From Bacteroidota bacterium (lineage in GTDB: Bacteria; Bacteroidota; Bacteroidia; Chitinophagales; JADIYW01): DNA of 35,831 nucleotides. Under the pieces are notes generated by a model. The model saw only the letters and a program-made list of their open reading frames with translations. It was not told the origin of the DNA and made no database searches. Both the position numbers and the translations under genes were made by a program. The stretch is from contig JAGQYE010000043.1 of NCBI GenBank assembly GCA_020436225.1, positions 1 through 35,831 on the forward strand, given 5' to 3'. Below are positions 8,624 to 16,329 of the stretch, in pieces. Every line of letters begins with the position of its first letter. The stretch's first letter is position 1.

Positions 8624-10534
8624 TTATACAATTCTCAGTTCATTATGTACATTTATTTCAATTAATTTTTCATCCAATAAAAAACGCGCAACATCTTTAT
8701 ATAATTGTTGTGCAAAATGGGCATTTTCAGGCATAATTGTATCTAATTTTTTCCATTTTCCATCAGCTAATTTTTCCAAAATTGTTCGTTTTGCATGCAC
8801 AAAATCTTCATCTAAATCTACTGCTTTATTTTTGTTTAAACATACATCACAACAACCGCAATTAGGTGCATTTTCTTCTCCAAAATAAGCACAAATAAAG
8901 GCTTGACGACAAGATTTCTCTTGCTCAATATATTCTATCATGGCGTAAACTTGTGCTTCAATAACTGTTTTTCGTTGTTGGAAATATTTTGTATCAATGT
9001 GCAAATTATCATCGTGCAAACGTTCTGTTAAAAAAGTAACCGTTGGCTTATCACTTGCAGGTACGTAAGACAATATTTTTTGGCGATTCAAGAAATTTAA
9101 TTGTTCAACAACATCTTCATTTTTCATCTTTAATTTTGATGCCAATAATGGCTCACTGATTTTTGTATAGTGATGAATAATTCCACCATACGTTCGTAAA
9201 ATTGTTTTTATTATAAGTGAATATTCAGAATGGGCAACTTCAAATTTATACAACTCTAAATTATCGACTTTAAAAACAATTCTTGATGGCAACAACACAC
9301 CTTCATTTAATTGTATATAACCTTGTTGTTCTAAAATTTTCAGTGCATAAAATGTAGGTTGAATTTTCAATTTGAATTGTGAACAAAAATAAACTATATC
9401 AAAATTGCAGGTTAGCATAAAGCCATTTTCTATTGGTATTTTCAAGTGATTACACAAGGCATTGTACACATTTCTTATGTTTGTTTTTGTTGGAAATTTT
9501 TCTTCCAATTTTTCATTTAAACTATCTATATCTTGTTGTGTATATAGCAATACGGTATACGAAATTTCCCCATCTCGTCCGGCTCTTCCGGCCTCTTGAT
9601 AATAGGCTTCCAAACTTTCAGGAATATCCGCATGGATAACAAAACGCACATCCGGTTTATCTATTCCCATTCCAAAAGCATTGGTACATACGATTACTTG
9701 CGTTTTATTTTTTACCCAATTTTCTTGTTTCCTATTTCGTTGTTCATTGCTTAATCCGGCGTGATAAAAATCTGCTGAAACCTTATTATTTATTAGATAT
9801 TCAGCAATCTCTTTAGTTCGGTTTCGGTTTCTCACATAGACAATTCCGCTTCCTTTTACTTTCTGAATAATCTCAACCATTTTCGGATATTTCGCTTGTT
9901 CATTGCGAGCAACAAATTTTATATTACTACGCAAAAACGATTTTTGAAACAAGCGATTTCCCGTTTTAAATGCCAATTTCTCGGCAATATCTTTTTGTAC
10001 ATTTTTAGTTGCTGATGCCGTTAATGCCAACACCGGAACTTGTGGATGATATTTTCTAATTTCAGCAATTTCCAAATATGGCGGACGAAAATCGTAACCC
10101 CACTGCGACACACAATGTGCTTCATCAACAGCAATTAAGTTGACGTTCATATTCTTAAATCGCTCAATAAAAATTTCTGTTTTTAAACGCTCCGGCGACA
10201 CGTACAAAAATTTGTAATACCCAAATTGTGCGTTATCTAAAATCAAATCAATTTCGGCATAAGATAATCCACTGAAAACCGCAGCCGCTTTTATATTTTT
10301 TTGTTTGAGGTTTGCAACTTGGTCGCGCATTAATGCTATTAATGGTGTAACAACAATGCAAATGCCATCTTGCATTAATGCCGGAATTTGAAAACACAAG
10401 GATTTGCCTCCACCTGTTGGCAATAATGCCAAAGTATCTTTACCTTCAATAATAGACTGTATAATTTCTTCTTGTGGTTCTCGAAAAGAATCATAGCCGA
10501 AGTATTGTTGTAATATTTCTATTGAGGTTGGCAA
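8624..10534 (-). CDS. recQ: ATP-dependent DNA helicase RecQ, short form without HRDC
   Basis: The 636-residue product is a 3'-5' superfamily 2 DNA helicase. Walker A TGGGKS is at residues 40-45 and DEAH at 137-140 within DEAHCVSQWGYDFRP. The helicase C-terminal motifs include GIVYVRNRNRTKEIAEYL and QEAGRAGRDGE. The RecQ zinc-binding module (SCRQAFICAYFG...CGCCDVC) lies near residue 560. The protein ends about 60 residues later (LDTIMPENAHFAQQLYKDVARFLLDEKLIEI), too short for a standard HRDC domain, so this resembles the shorter of two RecQ paralogues often present in Bacteroidota. The expected role is recombination and replication-fork repair. The start codon lies only about 10 bases from a heptamer repeat array (see 10544-10647), so that array probably overlaps its promoter or leader. 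The gene end abuts the glycosyltransferase start. Confidence 0.95.
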   Translation of the reverse strand: MPTSIEILQQYFGYDSFREPQEEIIQSIIEGKDTLALLPTGGGKSLCFQIPALMQDGICIVVTPLIALMRDQVANLKQKNIKAAAVFSGLSYAEIDLILDNAQFGYYKFLYVSPERLKTEIFIERFKNMNVNLIAVDEAHCVSQWGYDFRPPYLEIAEIRKYHPQVPVLALTASATKNVQKDIAEKLAFKTGNRLFQKSFLRSNIKFVARNEQAKYPKMVEIIQKVKGSGIVYVRNRNRTKEIAEYLINNKVSADFYHAGLSNEQRNRKQENWVKNKTQVIVCTNAFGMGIDKPDVRFVIHADIPESLEAYYQEAGRAGRDGEISYTVLLYTQQDIDSLNEKLEEKFPTKTNIRNVYNALCNHLKIPIENGFMLTCNFDIVYFCSQFKLKIQPTFYALKILEQQGYIQLNEGVLLPSRIVFKVDNLELYKFEVAHSEYSLIIKTILRTYGGIIHHYTKISEPLLASKLKMKNEDVVEQLNFLNRQKILSYVPASDKPTVTFLTERLHDDNLHIDTKYFQQRKTVIEAQVYAMIEYIEQEKSCRQAFICAYFGEENAPNCGCCDVCLNKNKAVDLDEDFVHAKRTILEKLADGKWKKLDTIMPENAHFAQQLYKDVARFLLDEKLIEINVHNELRIV

Positions 10535-10543
10535 GTGGTTGAT

Positions 10544-10647
10544 GGTTATTTGTTATATGTTATTAGTTATTGGTTATTAGTTATTATATTAAGTCTTATA
10601 TCTTACTACTCACATCTCATGTCTAATGTCTAATGTCTCACGTCTCA
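10544..10647. repeat. Degenerate 7-bp-period repeat array between recQ and the nucleoside phosphorylase
   Basis: Reading the plus strand in sevens from 10544 gives GGTTATT, TGTTATA, TGTTATT, AGTTATT, GGTTATT, AGTTATT. After a one-base phase slip, sevens from 10592 give AGTCTTA, TATCTTA, CTACTCA, CATCTCA, TGTCTAA, TGTCTAA, TGTCTCA, CGTCTCA. About fifteen heptads are therefore present in two sequence classes. The array fills most of the roughly 230-base gap between two divergent genes and starts about 10 bases from the recQ start codon. It is not coding. A slippage-prone microsatellite is the simplest reading. Confidence 0.75.
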
Positions 10648-10764
10648 TCTTCACTAAAATAAAGATAAATAGAGTTTTGAATTGTTTCTATTATGTAACG
10701 ACAAACGTAATAAGATTTCAACATTTATTTTTTGCTTATTAAGATTTACTTTTAACTTTAAACT

Positions 10765-11643
10765 ATGAGAATAGCAGAAAGTGAATTAATCTTAAATAGC
10801 GATGGAAGCATTTATCATCTCAACTTAAAAAAGGAAGATGTTGCTACAACCATAATAACTGTTGGCGATCCGGAACGCGTACAACATGTATCCAAACATT
10901 TCGACAACATCGAACTGAAGAAAACGAAACGAGAATTTGAAATACACACCGGCAACATCGGAAGCAAAAGAATTACAGTTTTATCGACCGGCATGGGCAC
11001 CGACAATATAGATATTGTTTTTAATGAATTAGATGCATTATTTAATATTGATTTTTCTACTCGAACAATTTGCGACAACTTAACTTCGCTCGATATTATT
11101 CGCATCGGCACTTCAGGCGCGATTCAACCTGATATTCCGATTGATAGTTTTATTGCAACAGAAACTGCAATCGGTTTAGATGGTTTAATGGGATTTTATT
11201 CAACAAAAAACAACGCTCAACATCAAACATATTTACAAACTATTCAACCAATTGTAGAGAATTTAGGCGTGAAACCATCAGTATCTATTGCCTCAGAAAA
11301 ATTGCTCACACAATTAGCTGCTGATATGCCAAAAGGCATCACACTTACAAATGCCGGATTTTATGCGCCACAAGGAAGAAGTTTGCGCCTTACGCCAACA
11401 CATAAAAATTATATTGACGAATGTGCTGCTCTCGTTTTTGATGACGGAAAAAGAATTACGAATATGGAAATGGAAACATCCGGCATTTATGGTTTGAGCA
11501 ATTTATTAGGACATCATGCTATTTCGTTGAATGCCATTTTAGCTAATAGAGCCAACGGAACATTTTCTGCTGATGCCAATAAAACCGTAAATCGCTTGAT
11601 AGAATTAACCTTAGAACGTATCGTTGCTAATAGCAATACATAA
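10765..11643 (+). CDS. Nucleoside phosphorylase (uridine phosphorylase-like, PNP/UDP family)
   Basis: The 292-residue product carries the PNP/UDP phosphorylase family hallmarks. These are TIITVGDPERVQHVSKHFDNIE (phosphate-binding strand with DPxR), STGMGTDNIDIVFNELDAL, IRIGTSGAIQPDIPIDSFIATE near the middle, and NMEMETSGIYGLSNLLGH, where the Met-Glu pair binds the ribose. The reaction is phosphorolysis of a (deoxy)nucleoside to a free base and sugar 1-phosphate, a salvage step in the cytosol. The exact base preference is not determinable. It converges on mqnA and the two coding regions overlap by 17 bases at their 3' ends. Futalosine hydrolase (MqnB) belongs to the same fold superfamily, but it is usually shorter and this protein looks like the general uridine phosphorylase type. 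Confidence 0.88.
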   Translation: MRIAESELILNSDGSIYHLNLKKEDVATTIITVGDPERVQHVSKHFDNIELKKTKREFEIHTGNIGSKRITVLSTGMGTDNIDIVFNELDALFNIDFSTRTICDNLTSLDIIRIGTSGAIQPDIPIDSFIATETAIGLDGLMGFYSTKNNAQHQTYLQTIQPIVENLGVKPSVSIASEKLLTQLAADMPKGITLTNAGFYAPQGRSLRLTPTHKNYIDECAALVFDDGKRITNMEMETSGIYGLSNLLGHHAISLNAILANRANGTFSADANKTVNRLIELTLERIVANSNT

Positions 11644-12424
11644 TTTTATGTGTTGGATGCAATTTTTGCATAAACAATTCTAATGCCTGTTTTTTCTTAT
11701 CATCTAAAGCATATTGAATGTTTGACGACCAATATTGCTCTACAGAAAAATGGGACGAATTATAGTGTTCATATTGTGCAAGCAACTGATTTCTATTATC
11801 CCAACCATATTGCAATGCCGAATTAAATGCATTTAAAAATGCTTGATCGATTTCTTTATTGCTAACCCAAGCTGCAAAAACAAACGGCAAGCCTGTATGT
11901 TTTTTCCAAGCTTCTGCTAAATCGTATTGATACGGATATTTTTCCATAGCAGCAATGGCTCTATCACCAATAATTACCGCACCAAACTGACCTTTTACCT
12001 GATTTTCGTAACCAGCAGTTGCAGGCAAAAACTTGACTTCTTTTTTCCAATATTCTTTCATCAACAGTTGCACCAACAACACAGAAGTTCGTGATTGATA
12101 ATCTAAATAAATGGTATGAATTTCTTCTAAAGGTTGCTCGGCAAAAAGACAAACTGTTTTAACGGTTCCATCAGCTCCGATGCAATATGGCGAAACAATT
12201 ATTGGTTTACTCAGCAATGGAATAATAGCAACCGGCACTAAACCAATATCCACTTCATCATTCAATAATTTCTCGGCACATTCTGCCGGTGTATCTTGAG
12301 AAATAATAATATGATTGGCGATTTCTGTATTTTCTAAACCATGCAAAAGTGGTTTTGTATTCAAATAGGCAACTGCAGAAATTTTATACTTCAGATTTTC
12401 GTTCAATATCGAATTAGTTTTCAT
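11627..12424 (-). CDS. mqnA: Chorismate dehydratase MqnA, futalosine menaquinone pathway
   Basis: The 265-residue product has the periplasmic-binding-like fold of MqnA. The opening KISAVAYLNTKPLLHGL, the strand DEVDIGLVPVAIIPLL, IVSPYCIGADGTVKTVCLFA, IYLDYQSRTSVLLVQLLM, GAVIIGDRAIAA and GLPFVFAAWVSNK all fit the family. MqnA converts chorismate to 3-[(1-carboxyvinyl)oxy]benzoate, the first step of the futalosine route to menaquinone. The start ATG at 12424 overlaps the stop of the histidine phosphatase gene by 11 bases, a translational-coupling arrangement. Its 3' end overlaps the convergent nucleoside phosphorylase by 17 bases. No other mqn gene is in the window, so the pathway must be completed elsewhere. 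Confidence 0.92.
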   Translation of the reverse strand: MKTNSILNENLKYKISAVAYLNTKPLLHGLENTEIANHIIISQDTPAECAEKLLNDEVDIGLVPVAIIPLLSKPIIVSPYCIGADGTVKTVCLFAEQPLEEIHTIYLDYQSRTSVLLVQLLMKEYWKKEVKFLPATAGYENQVKGQFGAVIIGDRAIAAMEKYPYQYDLAEAWKKHTGLPFVFAAWVSNKEIDQAFLNAFNSALQYGWDNRNQLLAQYEHYNSSHFSVEQYWSSNIQYALDDKKKQALELFMQKLHPTHKIMYCY

Positions 12425-13040
12425 GATTAAGATTACTCAAATGTTCAATATCATTCTCTTTTACTATCGAAAAAATTCCATCTTTTAATTGAAGATGATA
12501 CAAGCCTGTATTTTGATGTTCGTAATCGTCCATTTTCGAAACAGATTTGTTTAACATCAAACACATTAAAACGCGTAAAGTTCGACCATGTGTACAAACT
12601 AAAATATTTTCATATTTCGTATTGAATAATTCGTTGACGAAAGGTTGAAGTCTATCAGCTAAATCTTGTGCACTTTCACCACCTTCTATTTTAATAGATA
12701 AATTTCCATTTTTCCATTCGTTGATGATATTATAATAGGTTTCTTGTAAGGTTGGATGATGTTCAACGCCTTCAAAAATTCCCCAATCAATTTCATCTAA
12801 ATTTTTGGTAGCAATATGTGGTATTTTTTTAGAGATAAATGCATCAACAGTTTGCCAAGTGCGCTTAAGTAACGAAGTATAAACCACATCAAAGTTGATT
12901 TCTTTATGAGCTTCAAAAAATAATTTTGCTTGTTGAATGCCGGTGTCGTTTAAATCAGAATTTATGCCACGACCTTGAACTACTTGTTTCACGTTGAAGT
13001 CGGTTTGTCCATGTCGGATGATGTATATATTTTTAATCAT
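12414..13040 (-). CDS. Histidine phosphatase superfamily protein
   Basis: The 208-residue product has the phosphoglycerate-mutase-like fold. The catalytic RHG motif is in IYIIRHGQTDFNVKQVVQGRG near residue 9, with DVVYTSLLKRTWQTVDAF containing the second arginine. E(IDWGIFEGVEHH) is the likely general acid region, and the second histidine is in ILVCTHGRTLRVLMCLM. The length fits small cofactor-independent mutase-like phosphatases (cobalamin, GpmB and broad-specificity types). The substrate is not assignable. It overlaps mqnA by 11 bases, so it probably leads a two-gene operon; a -7-like TATCTTTG (minus strand) lies about 28 bases before the ATG. Confidence 0.88.
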   Translation of the reverse strand: MIKNIYIIRHGQTDFNVKQVVQGRGINSDLNDTGIQQAKLFFEAHKEINFDVVYTSLLKRTWQTVDAFISKKIPHIATKNLDEIDWGIFEGVEHHPTLQETYYNIINEWKNGNLSIKIEGGESAQDLADRLQPFVNELFNTKYENILVCTHGRTLRVLMCLMLNKSVSKMDDYEHQNTGLYHLQLKDGIFSIVKENDIEHLSNLNHEN

Positions 13041-13067
13041 TAGAAAATTGACGTGTTTATTTTAATA

Positions 13068-13075
13068 CAAAGATA
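13068..13075 (-). promoter_or_regulatory. Candidate -7 element of the histidine phosphatase-mqnA promoter
   Basis: The minus strand reads TATCTTTG here, matching the Bacteroidota -7 consensus TAnnTTTG. A TTG lies 21 bases upstream, inside the stem of the HU terminator, so the terminator and this promoter would be interleaved. The match to -33 is weak. Confidence 0.5.
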
Positions 13076-13083
13076 CAACAAGC

Positions 13084-13113
13084 AAAAAAAAAGCTCCAAC
13101 ATAAATTGGAGCT
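13084..13113 (-). terminator. Rho-independent-type terminator after the HU gene
   Basis: A perfect 8-bp stem is present: AGCTCCAA (13092-13099) and TTGGAGCT (13106-13113) with a 6-base loop. On the minus strand the stem is followed directly by a run of nine T residues. It lies about 25 bases after the HU stop codon. On the plus strand the following sequence is only moderately T-rich. Confidence 0.85.
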
Positions 13114-13137
13114 AATTTGTTTTTGAATTAAATAGTC

Positions 13138-13419
13138 TTACTTGCTTTTGTTTACAGCATCAGACAATTCTTTTCCTGCTTTAAATTTAACTAATGTTTT
13201 TGCAGGAATTTTGATTTTTTCACCTGTTGATGGGTTTCTTCCGTTTCTTTTAGCTCTTTTTGCTGTACTAAAAGTTCCGAAACCAATCAGGGTAACTTTG
13301 TCACCTTTTTTCAAGGTTTTGCGAATGCTGTCTAACACTGCATTCAAAGTGTCGTTTGCTGCCGCGTTAGTTACTCCTGCTGCATCAGCGATTACTTTTA
13401 CTAAATCTCCTTTGTTCAT
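13138..13419 (-). CDS. HU family DNA-binding protein
   Basis: The 93-residue product is a standard bacterial histone-like protein. It has an N-terminal helical dimerisation part (MNKGDLVKVIADAAGVTNAAANDTLNAVLDSI), the beta saddle (GDKVTLIGFGTFSTAKRAKRNGRN) and the DNA-gripping arm with the invariant RNPSTGEKI proline region. It ends with a short helix (FKAGKELSDAVN). It acts as a dimer that bends DNA in the nucleoid. The gene is transcribed alone: a full TTTG-N19-TAnnTTTG promoter lies upstream (13457-13487) and a strong hairpin terminator lies downstream. Confidence 0.97.
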   Translation of the reverse strand: MNKGDLVKVIADAAGVTNAAANDTLNAVLDSIRKTLKKGDKVTLIGFGTFSTAKRAKRNGRNPSTGEKIKIPAKTLVKFKAGKELSDAVNKSK

Positions 13420-13456
13420 TTTTGTCTGTTTATAAAGTTAAAAAAACAATATGCTA

Positions 13457-13487
13457 CAAAGTTAAATGCTTTATTGAATTTTCCAAA
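13457..13487 (-). promoter_or_regulatory. Promoter of the HU gene (Bacteroidota type)
   Basis: On the minus strand a TTTG (-33; plus 13484-13487) is separated by exactly 19 bases from TAACTTTG (-7; plus 13457-13464). Transcription would start about 30 bases before the HU ATG. Both boxes match the Bacteroidota sigma-A-like consensus. Confidence 0.8.
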
Positions 13488-13561
13488 TAATAAGAAAAAA
13501 ATGTTTATAAAATAAGGCACTTGTGAAGAAGTGTGGCCCGTAAGGCTAATAAATTATAGTG

Positions 13562-13912
13562 TTATGCCGAAAATGAGGTACCGCAGCCACATGTTGTCGT
13601 AGCATTTGGATTTTCAAAAACAAAACCTCTATTATCCAAACCTCCTTTAAAATCTAATGTACAACCTTGCAAATAAATTTCTTGTGCTTTATCTATGTAT
13701 ATTTGAATAGCATCAATACTATATATATGATCGTTTTCTTTTTGTGTATCAAATTCTAAAACATAACTAAAACCGGCACATCCACCACCTTTCACCCCCA
13801 GACGAAGTCCAAAATCTGATGATTTATTTTCTTTTTCCAATAAACTTTTTACTTCCTTCAATGCTGAATCAGACAGTTTTATCGGAATGTTATTTTCAAT
13901 TTTAATTTCCAT
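13562..13912 (-). CDS. A-type iron-sulfur carrier (IscA/ErpA/SufA-like)
   Basis: The 116-residue product has the HesB/IscA fold. The three family cysteines are C45 (GGGCAGFSYVLEF) and C108/C110 (TTCGCGTSFSA). The region IDKAQEIYLQGCTLDFKGGLDNRGFVFENPNATTTCGCG is diagnostic. The protein receives and delivers Fe-S clusters or iron to apoproteins in the cytosol. It stands alone here, away from suf or isc genes. Its own promoter lies upstream (TTTG-N18-TAACTTTG). It cannot be assigned between ErpA, IscA and SufA roles from sequence alone. Confidence 0.92.
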   Translation of the reverse strand: MEIKIENNIPIKLSDSALKEVKSLLEKENKSSDFGLRLGVKGGGCAGFSYVLEFDTQKENDHIYSIDAIQIYIDKAQEIYLQGCTLDFKGGLDNRGFVFENPNATTTCGCGTSFSA

Positions 13913-13932
13913 GTTTTTATAACAACCACAAC

Positions 13933-13962
13933 CAAAGTTAGTTTAAATCCTACTTATTCAAA
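13933..13962 (-). promoter_or_regulatory. Promoter of the A-type Fe-S carrier gene
   Basis: On the minus strand TTTG (plus 13959-13962) is followed after 18 bases by TAACTTTG (plus 13933-13940). The -7 box lies about 20 bases from the ATG, so the leader would be very short. Confidence 0.72.
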
Positions 13963-14050
13963 TTGTAAAAATGAAAAAATGTTAGTTTTTTATGGTATGA
14001 TAATAATTCGTAAAAAATAAACTAATTTTACAAACACAAAACTCAAATTA

Positions 14051-14593
14051 ATGGGCTTTAGCGACATTTTGGAAATGCTTAAATATGTAATACCTTCTAT
14101 AGTTACTCTTGGCGGTGTTTATTTAATTATCAAAGTATTTATAGATGATGAGAATCTCCGAAGAAACCAAGAAGTAAACAAAGCTTTATTATTTGAACAA
14201 CGCAAAGTATCGTTGCCTTTGCGCTTGCAAGCCTACGAACGTATTATCGTTTTCTTGGAAAGAATTCATCCTTTTAGTTTATTTCAAAGAATCTATCAAC
14301 AAAACATGTTGGTACCAGAATTTCAATTGGAATTAATTAAAACCATCCGCATGGAATACGAGTACAATTTATCTCAACAAATGTATATTAATGATGATGT
14401 TTGGCAAATGGTTAATACAGCGAAAGAAGAAACCATAAAAATCATCAACACATTTGCTTCAAAACTTCCTAATGATGCAGATGGTATGGAATTAAACAAA
14501 GCCATTTTTAATTATTACATGCAATCACAGAAAGAAATTCCTGTACAAATTGCAATCAATTTTGTAAAAAGTGATGTCAAAAATTTATTCTAA
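14051..14593 (+). CDS. Conserved Bacteroidota-type protein with one N-terminal membrane segment, function unknown
   Basis: The product has 180 residues. Residues about 12-30 (YVIPSIVTLGGVYLIIKVFI) are hydrophobic and probably span the membrane once. The rest is predicted to be soluble and largely helical. It includes KVSLPLRLQAYERIIVFLERIHPFSLFQRI, a strongly patterned stretch, and RMEYEYNLSQQMYI. I recognise this as a conserved hypothetical type in Bacteroidota but know no function. Its last 20 bases overlap the start of the next gene (5'-nucleotidase C-terminal domain lipoprotein), so they are probably cotranscribed. No catalytic motif is visible. Confidence 0.75.
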   Translation: MGFSDILEMLKYVIPSIVTLGGVYLIIKVFIDDENLRRNQEVNKALLFEQRKVSLPLRLQAYERIIVFLERIHPFSLFQRIYQQNMLVPEFQLELIKTIRMEYEYNLSQQMYINDDVWQMVNTAKEETIKIINTFASKLPNDADGMELNKAIFNYYMQSQKEIPVQIAINFVKSDVKNLF

Positions 14594-15326
14594 TAAAGTC
14601 CTGATTTTCCTTGCTGCATTAGCCAGCTTTACAGCATGTAAAACATACTATCCGGTAACACACACCGACAACTTAGAAAAAGTTACACATCAAATCTCAC
14701 CGGACAAAAACATCAAAGCATTTTATCAGCCTTATAAAGATTCTTTAGATAAATCGATGAAAGTACAATTGGCTACTTTGTCGCAAGATTTAATGAAAGA
14801 ACAACCAGAAAGCACTTTAGGCAATATGATGGTGGATATTTTAAAAGTAGAAACAGAAAAATACACAAAGAAGAAAATAGATATTGCCATTTTAAATTAT
14901 GGTGGCATTCGTTCTTCTTCCTTAGCTAAAGGTCCATTGCTAATTGAAAATGCATATTTACTAATGCCTTTTGATAATTATTTAGTTGCATTAAATTTAA
15001 CCGGACAACAAATTCAAACTTTTTGTGATATAATTGCTGAATATGGCGGTTGGCCTGTTGCAGGAATCTCTTTCCAAATTCAAAATAAAAAAGCCATAAA
15101 TATTATGGTAGGCGAACAACCTTTAGACAATTCAAAAATATATTGTACAGCTACAATTGATTATGTGGCTAATGGAGGTGATGGCATGGAGTTTTTACGA
15201 CCAATTCCACAAATACAAACAGGAGTTTTGTACAGAGAAGCCATAATGGAATATTGGAAAGAACAAACAAAAGAAGGCAAACAAATTTCAGCTTCACTTG
15301 AAAACAGAGTTAGTTATGCAAAGTAG
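14574..15326 (+). CDS. Lipoprotein with 5'-nucleotidase C-terminal (substrate-binding) domain
   Basis: The product corresponds to the C-terminal nucleotide-binding domain of UshA-type 5'-nucleotidases: ESTLGNMMVDIL, DIAILNYGGIRSSSLAKGPLLIENAYLLMPFDNYLVALNLTGQQIQ and YVANGGDGMEFL. The start is taken at ATG 14574; GTG 14571 is the longest alternative. The N-terminus has a lipoprotein signal with lipobox LASFTAC, so the mature protein is lipid-anchored outside the cytoplasm. The catalytic metallophosphatase half is encoded by the next gene, whose ATG overlaps this stop by 11 bases. The pair therefore makes a two-polypeptide 5'-nucleotidase, with the domain order reversed relative to single-chain UshA. 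Confidence 0.88.
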   Translation: MSKIYSNKVLIFLAALASFTACKTYYPVTHTDNLEKVTHQISPDKNIKAFYQPYKDSLDKSMKVQLATLSQDLMKEQPESTLGNMMVDILKVETEKYTKKKIDIAILNYGGIRSSSLAKGPLLIENAYLLMPFDNYLVALNLTGQQIQTFCDIIAEYGGWPVAGISFQIQNKKAINIMVGEQPLDNSKIYCTATIDYVANGGDGMEFLRPIPQIQTGVLYREAIMEYWKEQTKEGKQISASLENRVSYAK

Positions 15327-16248
15327 AAGAAAATTTATTAAGCAATCTTTAATTGCCGGAGTTGCAATCGGTGCAGGAGTAAAACCAAACTCACTTTTTG
15401 CAAATGAAATAAAAACTCAATTAACTATTCTACACACAAATGATGTACATAGCCATATTGAGCCATTTGCAGATAACGATAAAAAATATCCAGGGTTGGG
15501 TGGAGCGGAATATCGGTCAACCATTATAGAAAATATCAGAAGTAAAAATGAAGCCACACTTTTATTTGATGCCGGAGATATTTTTCAAGGAACACCTTAT
15601 TTTAATTTTTTTCATGGCGATATAGAAATCGACTTAATGAATAAAATGCGCTATGATGCCGCCACTATTGGCAACCACGATTTTGATGGAGGCATTGAAA
15701 CTTTAGCCAGACAAATTACTCGAGCAAATTTTCCGTTTGTAAATTGCAATTACGATTTTTCAGGAACACCTGTTGCAGGAAAAGTTCATCCACATATTGT
15801 ACTTCAAAAAGGAAAAATAAAAATCGGCATTACCGGTTGTGGTGTTGAATTAGAAGGCTTAGTGCCTGACAAACTTTTTACATCTACTAAATATTTAGAT
15901 CCGATAAATTCTGTACAAGAACAAGTAAACATTTTAAAAGAAAAAAAATGTAACCTCATTATTTGTCTTTCACATTTAGGATATCAATACAAAAATTCAA
16001 AAGTATCTGATATTGTTTTAGCACAACAAACCAACGGCATTGATTTAATTATCGGCGGTCATACACATACATTTTTAGATAAACCGACAATTGTAAAAAA
16101 TAATGTTGGAAAAGAAGTTGTAATTAATCAAGTTGGCTGGGCAGGCGTACAAATCGGACAGCTAAATTATTTTTTTGAAAAAAGTTTGCGCAAAAAGTTA
16201 TCAAACACTCAAACTGTAATTGTTGATAAAAAGTCAATAGGAAAATAA
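15316..16248 (+). CDS. Tat-exported metallophosphatase (5'-nucleotidase/UshA catalytic domain)
   Basis: The product, 310 residues from ATG 15316, starts with a twin-arginine signal (QSRRKFIKQSLIAGVAIG). I prefer this start over TTG 15298 because the Tat motif lies right behind it. The metallophosphoesterase signature is complete: HTNDVHSH, FDAGDIFQGTP, TIGNHDFDGG, CLSHLGY and GGHTHTF, which supply the two-metal ligands. The protein ends after this domain and lacks the C-terminal substrate-binding domain, which the overlapping upstream gene encodes. It should hydrolyse nucleotides or related phosphate esters in the periplasm. Using a Tat signal for the catalytic half and a lipoprotein signal for the binding half implies separate export before assembly. 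Confidence 0.9.
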   Translation: MQSRRKFIKQSLIAGVAIGAGVKPNSLFANEIKTQLTILHTNDVHSHIEPFADNDKKYPGLGGAEYRSTIIENIRSKNEATLLFDAGDIFQGTPYFNFFHGDIEIDLMNKMRYDAATIGNHDFDGGIETLARQITRANFPFVNCNYDFSGTPVAGKVHPHIVLQKGKIKIGITGCGVELEGLVPDKLFTSTKYLDPINSVQEQVNILKEKKCNLIICLSHLGYQYKNSKVSDIVLAQQTNGIDLIIGGHTHTFLDKPTIVKNNVGKEVVINQVGWAGVQIGQLNYFFEKSLRKKLSNTQTVIVDKKSIGK

Positions 16249-16329
16249 TTTTTTTTATAAGGAAATTTTCCTCATCTTAGTTTTCTATTTCGGTTATCAT
16301 TTTTTTTCTTAAAAAACCAAAAAGAGCGT

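Noticed and set aside
10765..11643. Assigning the phosphorylase as futalosine hydrolase MqnB
   Set aside because: It is about 290 residues with the general phosphorylase pattern, longer than typical MqnB; adjacency to mqnA is convergent, not an operon.
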